Source of the DNA: Theobroma cacao
Lineage: Eukaryota; Streptophyta; Magnoliopsida; Malvales; Malvaceae
Reading direction: 5' to 3'
DNA length: 64,000 nucleotides
Assembly: GCF_000208745.1 (NCBI RefSeq)
Contig: NC_030850.1
Coordinates: 17,994,879-18,058,878, forward strand
Positions 35,067 to 48,297 of this stretch are shown piece by piece (position 1 is the stretch's first letter; each line of letters opens with the position of its first letter). The notes beneath the pieces are model-generated. The model was not told the DNA's origin and did not search any database. It was given only the letters and a program-made list of their open reading frames with translations. A program made the translations under genes and the position numbers.

Positions 35067-35804
35067 TGTCACGACCCAAATTCTGGGCCATGACCAACGC
35101 ATGGACCCAATGGACATAGCCCATTAGGCCCAAGCAAGCCTGTCTATATGATCCATTCATAATTCCATCAAAATTTGCTAAGGTTCTATTTGATAATTAC
35201 AACTCAACATAATGCTAACCATTGCCATTTCATAGTGGCATTACCAATCAAATATGCATAAATTGTTTAAAACATATATATTAGTACTTTACATCCCATA
35301 TGCGTATTTACAACAAAAATGACTTTGGGATTTCAGTGAACTGACCAAGGTGAAGGTGTAGCTACAAAATTACCAAGATACCTACCAAGGATACGAATCT
35401 ACAAGGACACCTCGGCTTAGTTACCGGCTGCCTCTTGATCTGAAAACATGAAGTTGAAAACGGTGAGTATAAACCCAATGAGAGAACAAGGAAGGGAACA
35501 AGCATACTATAAGGAAGATTTAACGAAATCATGATGCATTTATCTTTAAAATAATGCAATTTAGTTTGGTTCTTATTAAAACCCTTTATTTAAACCCCCA
35601 ATGAGTAAATCACTTGATGATAAAGAGTTCATGCTCAACAAAGGATTTGAAAAGTGAAAACTTTAACGACATTCAAGCAAATCAAGTAAAGTAAACGATG
35701 GGTCCTCGTTGCAACGAGAATGAATTTTCGCTACAGCGATATTGGGCTCCAATTATCAACTGGCTGAGGGTTTCTTAACGGGCCGAGATTTCTCACCAAA
35801 CCTT

Positions 35805-36882
35805 TGTTGGTCCCCGTTAATGTGTGCTAGAGGGGGGGTGAATAGCACAATTTGGCTCTTGACAATGTGTGGAACTAATTTTCAGAACTCAATAAATTAA
35901 AAGCATAGTATAAGATGCACAACAATTTATAGTGGTTCAGTCCAAGACCTACATCCACTACCTTGATTATCCAACCAAGGATTTTCCCAACAATTCACTA
36001 AGAATCTGGTGAAATTCACAAGCTTTCACCAAGCTTTTACAATGGCTTTTCGCAAGCTTAGCCACAACCTTTACACTAGTTTTTCCTCGGGCTAAACTAA
36101 AACCCAAAGTGGTTTTCCAAGGCTCAACCACAACCTATAACATTCAAGCATTCCCAAGCTTGAACAACCCCTTAGAGTGACACCCTCACTCTAAGTATAC
36201 AAGAAGAAGTGGTAAAAGAAAGTACCTATGATCACTAGATGATCTGATTGGTACAAGATTGAGTGCTAAACACAAATGCAAAGGGTAGGCAATAAAGTGC
36301 AAACAAGTGCAGTGAAGCTTTTTTGGTTTTTCTACTTTTTATAGCTCAAATCTCATTTAAAGCTTCTAAAAACTTGTTTCTTATTATTGGAAGACCCTTT
36401 TATACTTGGAAATGCAACTTTGATGGTAGTTTGACTGTTTATATCCGTCGAAAATAGTTGAGGATGAGTTTTAACCGTTAATATGTCTTGTAGTGTTTTG
36501 GTTCAAATTGCAGACAGATAGCTCTTAGTTGACTAACTTGATTCACTAAGTTGATTCTATTTTTGGTTTGTAGATTCTGGTAGAGAGCACTTAGTCAACT
36601 GACTTGGTTGACTAAGTTGGTTCTGTTTTTCAAACTCTTTAGGCCGCCATTTCTTCAATTTGAAATTTGGTCAACCAATGTTCTTCCTTGTTAAACCAAC
36701 AAGCTTCCTTCTTATTATTCAGTTACATCTTGTTGATTTTATCCCTATTTTTCTTTCCAAAATACTCTTTGAAGATTTAAGAAATTAATTCTATGTATTA
36801 ATTTCCTGCACACTCAAGTAAAGGAATTAGACACAAATAAATGAGAATGTTTTATTATCATCAAAAACTAATGGAGCCAACA
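35805..36882 (-). mobile_element. Solo copia LTR (LTR-S family), reverse orientation
   Basis: 1078 bp from TGTTGGTCCCC to GAGCCAACA, with terminal inverted repeat TGTTGG/CCAACA. Flanks are ACCTT (35800-35804) and ACCTC (36883-36887), one mismatch. Its reverse complement starts TGTTGGCTCCATTAGTTTTT, closely like the start of 33608-34956. It holds several AGTTGACTAAG-like motifs near 36525-36630, matching the position of the TTAATCGGTTAA cluster in its relative. No interior is present. Confidence 0.88.
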
Positions 36883-38022
36883 ACCTCCTCATTTGAAATT
36901 TAATTCATTAATTCCTTAATGTTGGAAGTCCATGCTCAATTATGGTACCAAAGAAGTGAAAAATAGGGCAACAATCGAACAAGATAATAAGCAAGATAGA
37001 AAGTTTCTCACTGTAGCAAAATTCACGCCATAAAACAAAAAGTTTCTCACTACAGCAAGATTCATTCTCGCTTCAGCAACTTTCTCACTGCAGCGAGAAT
37101 CAGGCCAACAGAACCCTCAAAACCCGAGAGTTTTTTGCTACAGCAAGAAACAGGACATCAACGATAAGTTTTCATTCCCTAAAGAGAAGGCCATTTAGTT
37201 GCAAAGACAAAATCAACTTGAACATGTTTTAGAAATTTTCTAAAGATCAACATGCAAGATTCACATGTACAAAACCATATACCATACTCATGAACTTTCT
37301 ATAACACACATATCTATGTATGTATATATAGATATCCATCATCATGCACACCCTCCCATCATCATCAGCTCATATGCACTCCCCACTAGCATATGGTTGG
37401 GTTAGCATCGGCTTATGCGCACTCCCACTCGCACATAGCGGAGTCAGCATCAACTTATGTGCATTCCAACTAGCACATAGCCGACTCAATATCATCACAC
37501 AAAAGGAACATCCAATGCATATTATACATATCAACATATTGCTATAACACATGAACCATTTATATCGCACATTTTCACAAGATAAAAACATTCACCAAAT
37601 GTTTGTTCCCTAGGTAGATTTTTAAAGAAAAATTGGATAAAATCATTCAAATGTTTTGTGCAAACACATACATATTCCTAAAACAAATTTTTGAAACGCA
37701 AGTTCACTCACTGGTATTCGTTAAATCCTTACTCAACTCTAACTTCCTCTATTGGTCCAAATGGGGCGGTGGGGCTTCGTTAGAACCTATCATCACATTG
37801 GCATCCCAATTAAGTCAATTCACATACTTATAAATTCTAAAAGTTTTCACTTAGCTAGCTTCCAATTGTCATTTAAGTGGCTATCTACGTTCAGTATCCT
37901 AATCACTCTAAAGTGAATGAACAACCTCAACTACCAAAACACCCACAAGTCTAAACACTAATCATTTTCAACACTAAAAATCAATTCTAATTCACTACTC
38001 ACCTTGGTAGCTTTGTAAATTT

Positions 38023-41000
38023 TGTCATGACCCGGAACCTCCCTTAGGCCCATGACAATCGCCGCGACGTCCCGATTGACACTCATTATCCGAAATGCCA
38101 ACCGGAACCCCGCAAGGCTTACTTATCAGTTTCTTTTTTTTCCTGTGAGCAATCGTTGTTAAATATCGAGTTTTTAGAGAATATACACTATTTTAGATCA
38201 AAAACAATCAAAATAAAATTTTCGCCACATAGGGGTATTTTGGTCATTTTTTTCTCAAAAATTTTGAAACTGGCTAAAACGTAATATACAAGTACAAAAT
38301 ACATAATTCATATTCAAAATGAGTTTAAAAGTCTAAAATCTTCATTTAAAACGAAATTACGGTTATTTGAATATAATAAGAAAATAAAAGAAATATTAAG
38401 GAAAATATTCTATTTTCTTATAAAACAATATTTATAGAGTTATACGTGAATAATTTTTATAGCGTAAAAGCTAAATAAATTTATACATACTGAAATACAG
38501 TAAGCCAAAATATTTAATTTAATTTACAATAACAAGAGGGCCCCCGAATAAACAAAAGTAAAGAGGACTGTGAACCTACGGTTTGGAAAATGCAGATCCA
38601 ATGGTAGTCCTCGATGAGATCAGCTATCTACAGTCTATACTGAACCTGAAATGGGTGGAAAGGAGTTGGGTGAGATTTTGCAATCCCAATGAGTAAACAG
38701 ACATTATCATAAATATCTAAAGGCGAGTAAAATGGAGGCAAGTTTAAACAACAAATTTCAACCCATTTCATAATGTTTTCAATTTATTTCTTAAACCATA
38801 AAATATTTGTAATTTACCAAAACAGTTGTTAAGGCTTATGTCTTTTATTAAAACAAGGCTCAAGCCAAAACTAATCCTCGGGGATACCTTGGCCGAGGCA
38901 TCTAACCGAGTCCGCCAAGGGTGTTAAAATATTCACACGTGAAACACATTTTTATTTTTAAAACCAGCCGTTCCTTGGCGTTGGCCGAGTTACACATTCA
39001 CGTGGGGGTTCGACGTGAAGTGAGCTCTAATACTACCCCGGGAGTTACCCTCCTCGCCTCTACAACCGGAGTAACTATATAACTGGGTTTACCGTGCCCC
39101 TCTAATAGGCAGTCCACGGAAACCCGTCACTGCAGTGACTAACCCACCAATTTTAATAAAATTTCGACAGTATAACGTGGCTTTTATTTATTTATCCAGC
39201 CTGCATAGTAAAAACAACTTACATAAATTTCCCAATGCACTCACAAAATATAGCCACATATACTCATTTCTCATAAGCCATTCCTAGGAAAATATATATT
39301 TTTCAAGTCAATTTGCAGCCTCCAATTACTCAATTTCATAATCAATACAATATATTTTTATTTGTCACATTTATTCCTAAAACATCAAAAATCCCGTTTT
39401 AATCTCGTTTTCATTTCATAAAATACATAAAGGGCATTTAAAAATAAACTCTAGATAATTTACAATAATAATAAGTTTACTCACCGTTTGTACAAACTAA
39501 AAGCTTTCTAAGCGCCCCGATCACTACTCGTCGGGTACGACTTCTTTGCCTTTTCCGGAAGGCTCTCCTCCTAGACACATTACAAAAATTTACACAATTC
39601 ATCACATTGATGCTAAATCACTATATAATTAACTTAAATCCTATACTAATGCATGGTATGAAATGCAATAGCCTAAAACGGCTTAAACGCGGTATTAACC
39701 TATTTTTGGCACTTTGCCCGATAAATTGCTAACGCGCTCCATTTTAGCTCTAAATCATCCCATTCTCTCTCCAACATTTCTAACCATTAAATATCAGCCA
39801 ATAACCTTCTAAAAACAACAAAATCAGCTCACTCCCTTCCTTGGAAAATTCGGCCAAAAATGGGACATTAACTCGGTTAATTTTCTACTTTGTTTTTCTA
39901 TCACGTTTAATCGTTTTTCATCATTTTCTCTTCATTTTCCTTAGAATAAAATCAATTCATCATCATTGTACAGCATTGAGCATCCAGCCAAGAGTGGGTA
40001 TTGTGAAAATTTAATGATTTCTTGCCCAATTTAATTTCTAAACACATTTAACTAACTAAAACTATCAATTTAACTAAAAATCAAAACCTAAAAATTTCAA
40101 TTTCTCTCCCCTAGAATTTCGTCCAGCCCTTGATATCACTTTTTGATCTCTCTCCTCAAGCATGCTAAATGGAAATAAAGGCATAGGAAAGGTAGAAATC
40201 AAGCTAAAATCGAAAAATCTTACCGTTAGACGCGTAAACGGTCGAAAACCGCGAATTCCCCTTTGAATTTTCTTGTTTCTCTTTTGTTTTTCTTTTTCTT
40301 CTTCCTTTCCTCTCTATTTCCTCTCTTGTTCTTCCTTATGGCCGGCCAGCACTTAAAATGGGGTTTAAATGGGCTGACTTTTCATTAAAATAATATTATT
40401 TTATTTAAAAATGCCACATGTCACTTTCCCATTGGTCCATTTTTCAAATTTCATCCATTTGTTTTCAAATTTTCACCATACACTTGTCCCACATATCCAT
40501 AGCTTAGATACAATTCTCAGACTTATCCAAAGTCTCGGTGGAGTAAGTTTTAAAATTTACACTTTTACCCCCGTAAAAGTGAAAAATTACATTTTTGCCC
40601 AAAAAACTGAAAAATTGCCCATAAACATATTTTTTATCCCTTATACTCATACCATTCTCCAATTTGTCAAATTTGATCTAAATTCTCTCAAAATCTCAAA
40701 TTTTGTTCGCGGGTGGTAAAATTACGATTTTGCCCCTACACTCTAGAAATCACTAGAATTAAACTTTTTCACTTCCTATCATTAAATTATACTCCAAATA
40801 GTTAATCTTGATCAAAAATTTCACTCCATGATCAAATTATTATCTTAGGTGGTAGAATGACGATTTTACCCTTGAACATCAAAATTTCCAATTTTACCCC
40901 AAATGAACCCTCGAACTCCGAACAATCATTTTTAGTCATTCCTTGACTAGAAAATATTAAATTTCATCCTACAATTCCTATTTGAACTAGTTCGAGGTTA

Positions 41001-41127
41001 AATCAACTCAAGTGTACCATTTGGTACAATACCCAGTTTCGTCTATTCTTAGGTGCTTTTCCTAGCATAATAACATGCTACTCAGTGCATGTATGTCATG
41101 ACATGTGTTTATAGTGTCAGGTTTACA
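38023..41127 (-). mobile_element. Solo LTR-A with perfect target duplication
   Basis: 3105 bp from TGTCATGACCCGGAACC to GTCAGGTTTACA, flanked by AATTT on both sides (38018-38022 and 41128-41132). It is the cleanest LTR-A copy and gives the family length. It lacks the CTGCAG palindromes and CATCGTGCACA array of LTR-B, but carries the AAAAT..ATTTT dyad at 38231-38250, 40711-40740 and 40848-40873. No coding domain. Open frame 40411-40719 is AT-rich U3 sequence. Confidence 0.92.
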
Positions 41128-42024
41128 AATTTGAAATTGTTTCCACTAATTCTCCAAACTATTGTAAAGCTCCCTCTTTCTCTCTCTAAACACCTAGCTA
41201 GTAAGAGAAAGTATGGAAGTAAGATTTTTTCAGGGTTTTAAAGTGAAAGAGTGAAAAAGCACAAAGATTCTAAGAAAGGGTGCACAAAAGCTTGAAAATT
41301 GGAGCTATTTTGAGAGAGGTTATGAAGGTTCATATCAAGCTTCCATGGAGGATGAAAGCAACGTGAAAGAGAAGAAAGAAAAAAAAGAAGAAGCTACTGG
41401 AAAATAGGAGAAGAAGCTACTGGAAAACGATATTTATAACTCAAGCTTATCCACTCAACTCATATTACCAAAATGCCCTCAACAAGTTAGCTTGTTCTCC
41501 TCCAATCCTTTATGTAATCTTTTTACTCTTTTGACATTGAAACAAAGTCCACAATGGTCTAGAAATGCTCGGGTTCACAAAACTTAGAAATTTTGACTCG
41601 AGATGAAAAATGACCATTTTGCCCCTACCGTGATGTGAGACTTTGACCTTTATAGACTCGTAAAGGGAAGTATACGCGATATCCCTAATCAAGGGTAATT
41701 TCATAATTTCCTTACCAAACCCATAAAAGTAAGATTTTAAACAATATTATGGCCTAAGTAGGCCTAAGGCATATATGAATGATGAAAATATGGGTAAAAT
41801 GACAAAGAAACAAAAATTTTGATGATTTTCATAATAGGGGCAAAATGGTCATTTTTCACCTCGGGTTAGAATTTTAAGTTTTCATGAACCCGAGCATGTC
41901 TAGACCATTATGGACCTTGTCCTAGTGTCAAAAGAGCAAAAAAGAGTGCCTAAAAAATTGGAGGAGAATAAGTTAATTTGTGGAAGGGAAATTTGGTAAT
42001 TTCAAGGGAATAGATAAGCTTGGA

Positions 42025-42035
42025 CTATAAATATC
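42025..42035 (+). promoter_or_regulatory. TATA box of the plus-strand LTR-B
   Basis: CTATAAATATC lies 391 bp from the LTR start, the same offset as the complement boxes in the minus copies. If active, it would transcribe rightwards through the LTR leader and into the Sirevirus gag remnant. Confidence 0.5.
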
Positions 42036-42073
42036 TTCTCTTTCCAACAGCTTCTTGAAATTTCAGTAGCTTG

Positions 42074-42108
42074 TCTTCTTCTTCTTCTTCTTCTTCTTCT
42101 TCTTCTTC
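42074..42108. repeat. CTT microsatellite
   Basis: About eleven perfect CTT units. The minus LTR-B copies have a shorter GAA-rich stretch (for example 'agaagaagaaggagaagaag' near 13908) at this point of U3, so the run expanded from a purine-rich block of the LTR. Confidence 0.9.
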
Positions 42109-43988
42109 CATCTCACGTTGCTTCCAACTTCCATGGAAGCTTGATATGGAGCTTGCATAATTTTTTCTCTCTAGCTCTAGTTTTTATACCTTTAAGCCCT
42201 TTTGACTAGAACTCTTGTATTCTTTCCCTCTCTCACTTTAAAACCCTTGAAAAATTCTACTTCCATACTTTCTCTCACTAGCTAAGTGTTTAGAGAGAGA
42301 AAGAGAAAGAAAGCCCTATAATAAGCTTGGGAATTGTTGGAAATAATTTCAAAGTTACAAAGCTATCAAGGTGAGTAGTAAATTAGAATTGAGTTTTTAG
42401 AGTTGATAATGTTTAGTGATTGATTTGTGAGTTTATTGTTGAGATTGTGTATTGACTTTAATGTGATTAATTAGGTAGTGAACATAGATAGCCATTTAAA
42501 ATGGCAATTGAAAGCTAGTTAAGAGATAGCTTTTAGGGTTTATAGTATGTGAATTAACATAATGGTGATGTTAATGTGATGGTAGGTTTCAAGGAAGCCC
42601 CATCAACCCATTTGGACAATTAGGGGAAATAGAGTCAGCGAAATGCTCAACAATATACCGGTGAGTGGACTTGCATTTCAAGCTTGTTTTGGGGGAATGT
42701 GAATGATTTTATCCAACTTGTCTTTGAAAATGTACCTTGGGAACAAGCCTTTGGTGAAGTGATTTTATATTATGAAAATGTGCTATACAACGTTTTATGT
42801 GTTATCACAATATGATAATATGCATGATATGCATTGGGTGCTTCTTTGTATGTTGATGTGGACTTAGCTATATGCGAGTAGGAGTGCATATAAGCCGTTG
42901 CTGACCCGACTTTGTGCGAGTGGGAGTGCGCATAAGCCGTTGCATATGAGATGATGACGATGGGAGGGTGTACATGATGATTGATATATATATATATATA
43001 TATACACATATATGGTATATGGTCGTAATGCAAAAATGTGAACATTTGATTTGTTGAAAGTTAGGAGTTTGCATGTTTTACATGTTGCTTTTGTTATTTG
43101 GCAATATGGCTTTGTTTTAAGGGAAAAGGAAACCTTTTTCTTGATGTTCTGATTCTCGGTGCAGCGAGAAACTCTCGGGTTTGAAGGGGTTGGCTGGCCA
43201 AAAATTCGCTGCAGCAAAAATCGATTCTCACTGCAGCGAGAAAGGTACTACAGCTTCTCGCTACAGCGAGAAACTGTCTATTTTATGACCAAAATCTCAT
43301 TGCATTGTTTGAAGAAGAATGCATCACGAATTCGCTAAACATTCCTTATGGTATGCTTGTTCCCTTCCTTATTCACTCACTAGGTTTATACTCACTGTTT
43401 TCAACTTCATGCTTTCAGATCACGAGGTAGTTGGTAACAAGGATGAGGTGTCCTTGTAGACTTGTATCCATATTTTGGTAGGTGTCTCGGCATTCAGTAG
43501 CTGTACATTCGTCTGAGTCCCTCCGCTGGAAATCGAGTCTTTTTTTTTAGATGTATAGACAAACTTGATGTAAATTATTAAGATACATGTTATAGACAAT
43601 GTACACTTGATTGGTATGCCACTATGAGATGGCAATGTTTAATATTATTTTGATCCTAAGTTATGAAATGTGACTTAGCAGTTTATGATGGAATGATGAA
43701 CATGTCAGATTGATAGGCTTGCTTGGGCTTAGTGGACTACGTCCATTAGGCCCATGCACCAGTGATGCCCCAGAATTTGGGTTGTGACAGGTGGAAATCA
43801 TCATCATTTTTATTTCCTTTGTCATTTTACCCTTATTCATCATTCATTTATGCCTTAGGCCTACTTATGCCTTAATATTGTTTAAAAACTTACTTTTAAG
43901 GGCTTACTAAGGAAATGACGAAACTACCTCTAGCTCGTATTATTACGTCTATGCCTAGTTACGAGCCTATAGAGGTCGAGGTCTCACA

Positions 43989-45306
43989 CTTCGTCTATTT
44001 GATGGATCAAATTATGCCTATTGGAGCAGTAGGATGTCTATCTACATTAAACCTCTTAATTATGAGATGTGGGATGTGATTTTGGAAAGACCCTATATTC
44101 CTACATCACATAGCTTTGTCATGGGAGAAAAAATTCCCAAACTAGGCGTAGAGTGGACTGAAGCTGAAGTTAAAAAGGTTCAAATTAATTTCAAAGCTAT
44201 TAACACTCTCCACTTTGCATTGACTCCCATTGAGTTCAATATAATCTCTAGTTGTACCACAACCAAAGAGATTTTGGAAAACTTAGAGTCATCCACGAAG
44301 GGACTTCTCAAGTTAAGGAGTCCAAAATTGGTTTACTCACCAATAACTATGAAATATTTAAAACGGAATCGGGTGAAAATATCTCTAGCATGTTTGATAG
44401 GTTTACCAATATTATAAAACAAGCTCAATTAACTTGGCAAATCTATCCCTAAACATGATTTAGTCAAGAGATTGCTTAGATGCCTCCTAAAGGTTGGAAG
44501 CCTAAAGTCACTGCCATCTGTGGAGCTAAAAATTTAAAGACCACTACTCTTGATTAAATCTATGGCTTTCTTCTCACACATGAACTTGACTTTAAGGAAG
44601 AAGAAAAAGAAGAAAAGAGAGCAATGGTGGTAGCAATGTGGTCTGAAAATGACTCTTTAAGTTCAAAGGAAGAAAAAGAAAAAGTGGAAAAAAGAGTAAA
44701 TTTTTGCTTGATGGCTAAAGAAGAGGAATTTAAGGTAACATCCAATTCTTGTGATATTTCATATGATGAACTCCAAGATGAATATGATTGTATATATACT
44801 AAATTTGAAAAACTTGCATTGAAATATAAAGCTATGAGAAAGAAAACTGTAGCATTAGATAATGAACTGAAAAAGATAAAGCATGATTTTAATTTTATTA
44901 TTGATCAAAGAAACATTTTTCAAATAGAACTTGAGCACTCTAAAACAAACTTTAAACTTCTAAAGTTGGAATTAGAAAGAAAAAATTTTGAATTACAAAG
45001 AATAACAGATGAAAATGTTGCACTTAAAGTCTTAATGGAGGAAAGTTCAAAACTGAAAAAGAAAATTGAAGAAAAACCAAAAGAAATGAAAATTTTAGAA
45101 AGAAAATCAATGCATTTTCAAGTTATTGCTATGTGTGTGGCAAGAAAGGTCTTTTGTCTTATGATTGCTATCATGATGGATATAACCCTTCCAAAACCAA
45201 ATTGGTTTAGGAACCCAAAGGTTCTTATGTGTTAACTAACCCCCAAGACCCAATCAAAGTATGGGTACCTTTGAAAAAGAAACAAAACCTTGTTTTGTAG
45301 TTTAAG
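43989..45306 (+). pseudogene. Sirevirus gag, main part (broken), up to the A2 insertion
   Basis: Opens with LFDGSNYAYWSSRM, the copia Gag N-terminal signature, and continues at 44034-44417 with MWDVILERPYIP. A frameshift near 44260-44300 moves to the frame with SMFDRFTNI and, with stops, LLTHEL. From 44624 to 45235 lies a Lys/Glu-rich coiled-coil segment of about 200 codons (NFCLMAKEEE, then SYDELQDEYD), typical of Sirevirus Gag. Near 45130 is a knuckle remnant C-Y-V-C-G-K-K-G-L-L-S-Y-D-C with His lost, then a WVPLKKK motif. It is cut at 45306 by A2. Protease, integrase and RT are absent here and expected beyond 64000. Confidence 0.82.
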
Positions 45307-48297
45307 TGTCACGACCCAATACTCCCCTCGAGCCCGTGACAATCGTCGCGGTGTCTCGATCTACACTCATTACCCGGAATATCAACCGGAACCCTGCAAG
45401 GCTTTAATATCAGTTTCTCATTTCCCCTATGAGTAACCATTGCCAAATATCATGTTCTAAAATATTTTAAGTTATTTCCAACTTAAATCAATAAAAAAAT
45501 AATTTCTGTCTCACAGGGGCATTTTGGTCATTTTTTCTCTAAAATTTTGAAACTAGCTAAAAATGTAGTATGCGAGTATAAAACCCATAATTCATAATTA
45601 AAAATAAGTTTAAACGTCTAAAACCTTCATTTAAAATGAAATTATGACTATTTGAATATAATAAAAATATTCAATAAAATATTCTATTTTATTATAAAAC
45701 AATATTTATAGAGTTACCGATAAATAATTTTTGTAGCGTAAAAGCTAAATAAATTCATACATACTGTAATACAGATAACCAAAGTATAAAATTTAATTTA
45801 CAATCACACGTGGGCCCACGAACGACTAAAAGTATCACAAGCGGTAAACTTACAGTTTTTGAGGATACAAGTCCAACTGTAGCCCTAAACAAAGTGAGCT
45901 ATCTACCAACTATTTTGAGCTCGAAATGGGTAGAAATGAGGGTGATGAGATTAAATAATCCTAGTGAGTAAACAAATACCATCTAAAATATCTAAAGCCA
46001 AGTAAATGGAGACAAATTAAAATAGATCATCATATTGTAATTCATCACCTTTCAACTCATTTCAACCAAATAAAATCAATTCATATAAATCGAGTAATCA
46101 ACATGGCTTATGAATTTCTTAAAACTTTGGATCGTGCCAAAATCATTCTCATACTTAGTTGTCAGGGATACCTTGGCCTGGGGCTATCCCAATCGAGTCC
46201 GCCAAGGCTGTTAAAAAGTCATGTACGCATAAATCATGTTTTTATTTTGAAAACATAGTCGTTCCTTAGCGTTGGCTGAGTTCACCCTCACATATTGGTT
46301 TGGTATGAAGTGAACTCTGAAGATGTACCTCGGAAGTTACCTTACACGCCTCTCCAACCGAGGTAAGAATATAATGGGGTTACCGTACCCTTCTAATAGG
46401 CTGATCCACAGAACCCGCCCACTGCAGCAAGCTAGACCCGCCAATTGAATTAAATTTCAACCGCATGACATGTCAATTATATCACAATCCAGCCTCTCAA
46501 GGCTAAATACACAGTTCATATATTTCAACATAAATACCAATTCAGCCATTCATGCAAATATTGTCATAAGCCATTCGATTCAAACCATGAATTTACAACA
46601 CATGAAAACAGTCTCCAATTACTCTATTTTCAAACCATCATTTCATTTCAAGACAATGTTATAAAATCATTTCATTAAATCACATTTTAATTACAAAACA
46701 CAAAGATTTACCATTTAACTCATTTTCATAAAATCACAAAATTGGATAAAAAACACTTAAGATAATTAAGATGATAGTAAGGTTAGTCACTATTTCAAGA
46801 GTCGAATTCCAAGTACTCCGATTCTTGTTCCTCGGGTACTATCTCTTTATTTTTGCCAGAGTGCTTACCACTTAGACATAATGCATAATAAGCCATTTAC
46901 TACATTTGTGATAATTGCTATAACACCAATTCAGGCTCTAGAGTAATGCATGAAATGGGATGTAAATTGTTCGAATTATCGTCCAAACATGGTGTTCTAC
47001 GCAAATTCAATTGTGTACCTAAATAAAACGGTGTTGGCCTAATTCGATCTATCACTCGATTAATTGGCCAATATGTCCAATTCAACTCCAAACAATTCCA
47101 TTTTTCTTTCAATTCTCCAAACCATCAAACACAATTTAAATAACTTGAAATATGGCAAAATCATCCTCACATTTTCTCTTGGAAATTTCGACCATGGTGG
47201 GTGCATCAACACTATAAATTTTCAAGCTTGATTCTCACACCATAAATCACTAATTCCTAACCAAATCACTTGAAATAAAATCAAAATCATCATCAATATT
47301 CTATATGGAGAATTCGGCCAATGATGGGTGATGGAAGAACATGAATTTTTCTTGCTTGATTTTCATGCTACACATCACCAATCAACTAAAAACACTAGAA
47401 TATCTTAAAATCTAACCAAAACAACCATCAAAATCTCTCTCTAGGTTTTCAGCTAGCAAGAGACCCATCATGAAATCATGTGATTCAACCATGAAAAATG
47501 CAAAAGAATGCTTAAGAAAGAGAGATCTCAAGCTTAATTGAAAAAATCTTATCTTTTTTCACTTGTTTCCTTGAATTTTCACACTTCTCCCTTGAATTTT
47601 TACACCTAGGGTTTTGTTCTTCCTTTTCTTCCTTTATTCTTGCTTTAGCTGGCCATAAGAATGAGAAATGGGCTGATTTTGTGCTAATTTATAAGAAAAA
47701 TAATAAAGAAATAAAAGCTTGACACTTGTCACCTTACCATTGGCCCATTTTTAAATTCTTAACTATTAAGCTTTCTTTCTCCACCACATAAAATCCTTCA
47801 ATTATCCATAATAATATTGGGTAAAATCCATGTGCTGAACAAGTGTTGGGTAGTGTAAAATTACAATTTTGCCCTTGGGGTGGTAAAATGACTATTTTGC
47901 CCTTATGCTCGAAAAAATGTCGAAATTAAAAATTTTCACTTTTTAAACTCAAATTATGTTCTAAATAGTCAATCTTTATCAAAAACTTCTTCCAACATTC
48001 CAATTTTAACCTCGGGTGGCAAAATGACCATTTTGCCCCTAGGTCATGAAAATTCCAATTTGACTCCAAATCAGTCCTCGAACTCCGAATCACTATTTTA
48101 AGTCATTCTAGGATTTTAAAATTCTCAATTTCATCTTAAAATCTCTATTTGGACTAGTTCGAGGCTTAATTCAACTTAATTGTACCATTTCGTACATTGT
48201 GGTCCTTTAACAATTTTCGAGGTGCTCAAGTAAGCAAACATGCATTCTTATGTAGGAATGGCATAATAAACATATTGTAGAGCTGGACTTGACAGCA
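45307..48297 (-). repeat. A2 3' LTR (family LTR-A)
   Basis: 2991 bp from TGTCACGACCCAATACTCCC to GGACTTGACAGCA. Matches 52241-53321 closely over their shared first 1.08 kb (for example 'gagcccgtgacaatcgtcgcggtgt'), confirming they are the two LTRs of one element. The left target copy is TTAAG (45302-45306); the right copy lies outside the window. It carries AAAAT..ATTTT dyads at 45514, 47855, 47879 and 48015. Confidence 0.85.

Larger units (their letters stand above)
41634..43790 (+). mobile_element. Solo LTR-B in plus orientation inside a minus LTR-B
   Basis: 2157 bp from TGTGAGACTTTGACC to TTGGGTTGTGACA, the only plus-oriented LTR-B copy. In the sense direction it shows TATA box CTATAAATATC at 42025-42035, a CTT microsatellite at 42074-42108, an array 'gcgagtgggagtgcgcataa' near 42870-42945, TA repeats, palindromes at 43152-43276 and the U5 end. 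Flanks CGTGA and GGTGG are a decayed target site; the uninterrupted text 'ctaccgtgaaaatcatc' is seen at 27455. Shorter than other copies by about 450 bp. Confidence 0.85.
35067..43988 (-). mobile_element. Solo LTR-B inserted in Sirevirus gag, itself carrying three LTRs
   Basis: Runs from TGTCACGACCCAAATTCTGG to GAGGTCTCACA. Target copies are CTTCA (35062-35066) and CTTCG (43989-43993). Removing the nested LTRs at 35805-36882, 38023-41127 and 41634-43790 leaves about 2.57 kb, the normal LTR-B size. TATA complement at 41429-41439. Palindromes lie at 35703-35745 and 37000-37150, and a CTTATGCGCACTCCC-type array at about 37360-37490. Confidence 0.88.

Noticed and set aside
40411..40719. 102-codon frame in LTR-A
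   Set aside because: Lies in U3 of a solo LTR across two conserved dyad motifs. No protein similarity recognised and no counterpart frame in the A2 LTR.
44624..45235. 203-codon Lys/Glu-rich coiled-coil frame as a host gene
   Set aside because: It continues a copia Gag N-terminal region and is followed by a zinc-knuckle remnant and WVP motif. It is the Gag coiled coil of a Sirevirus.
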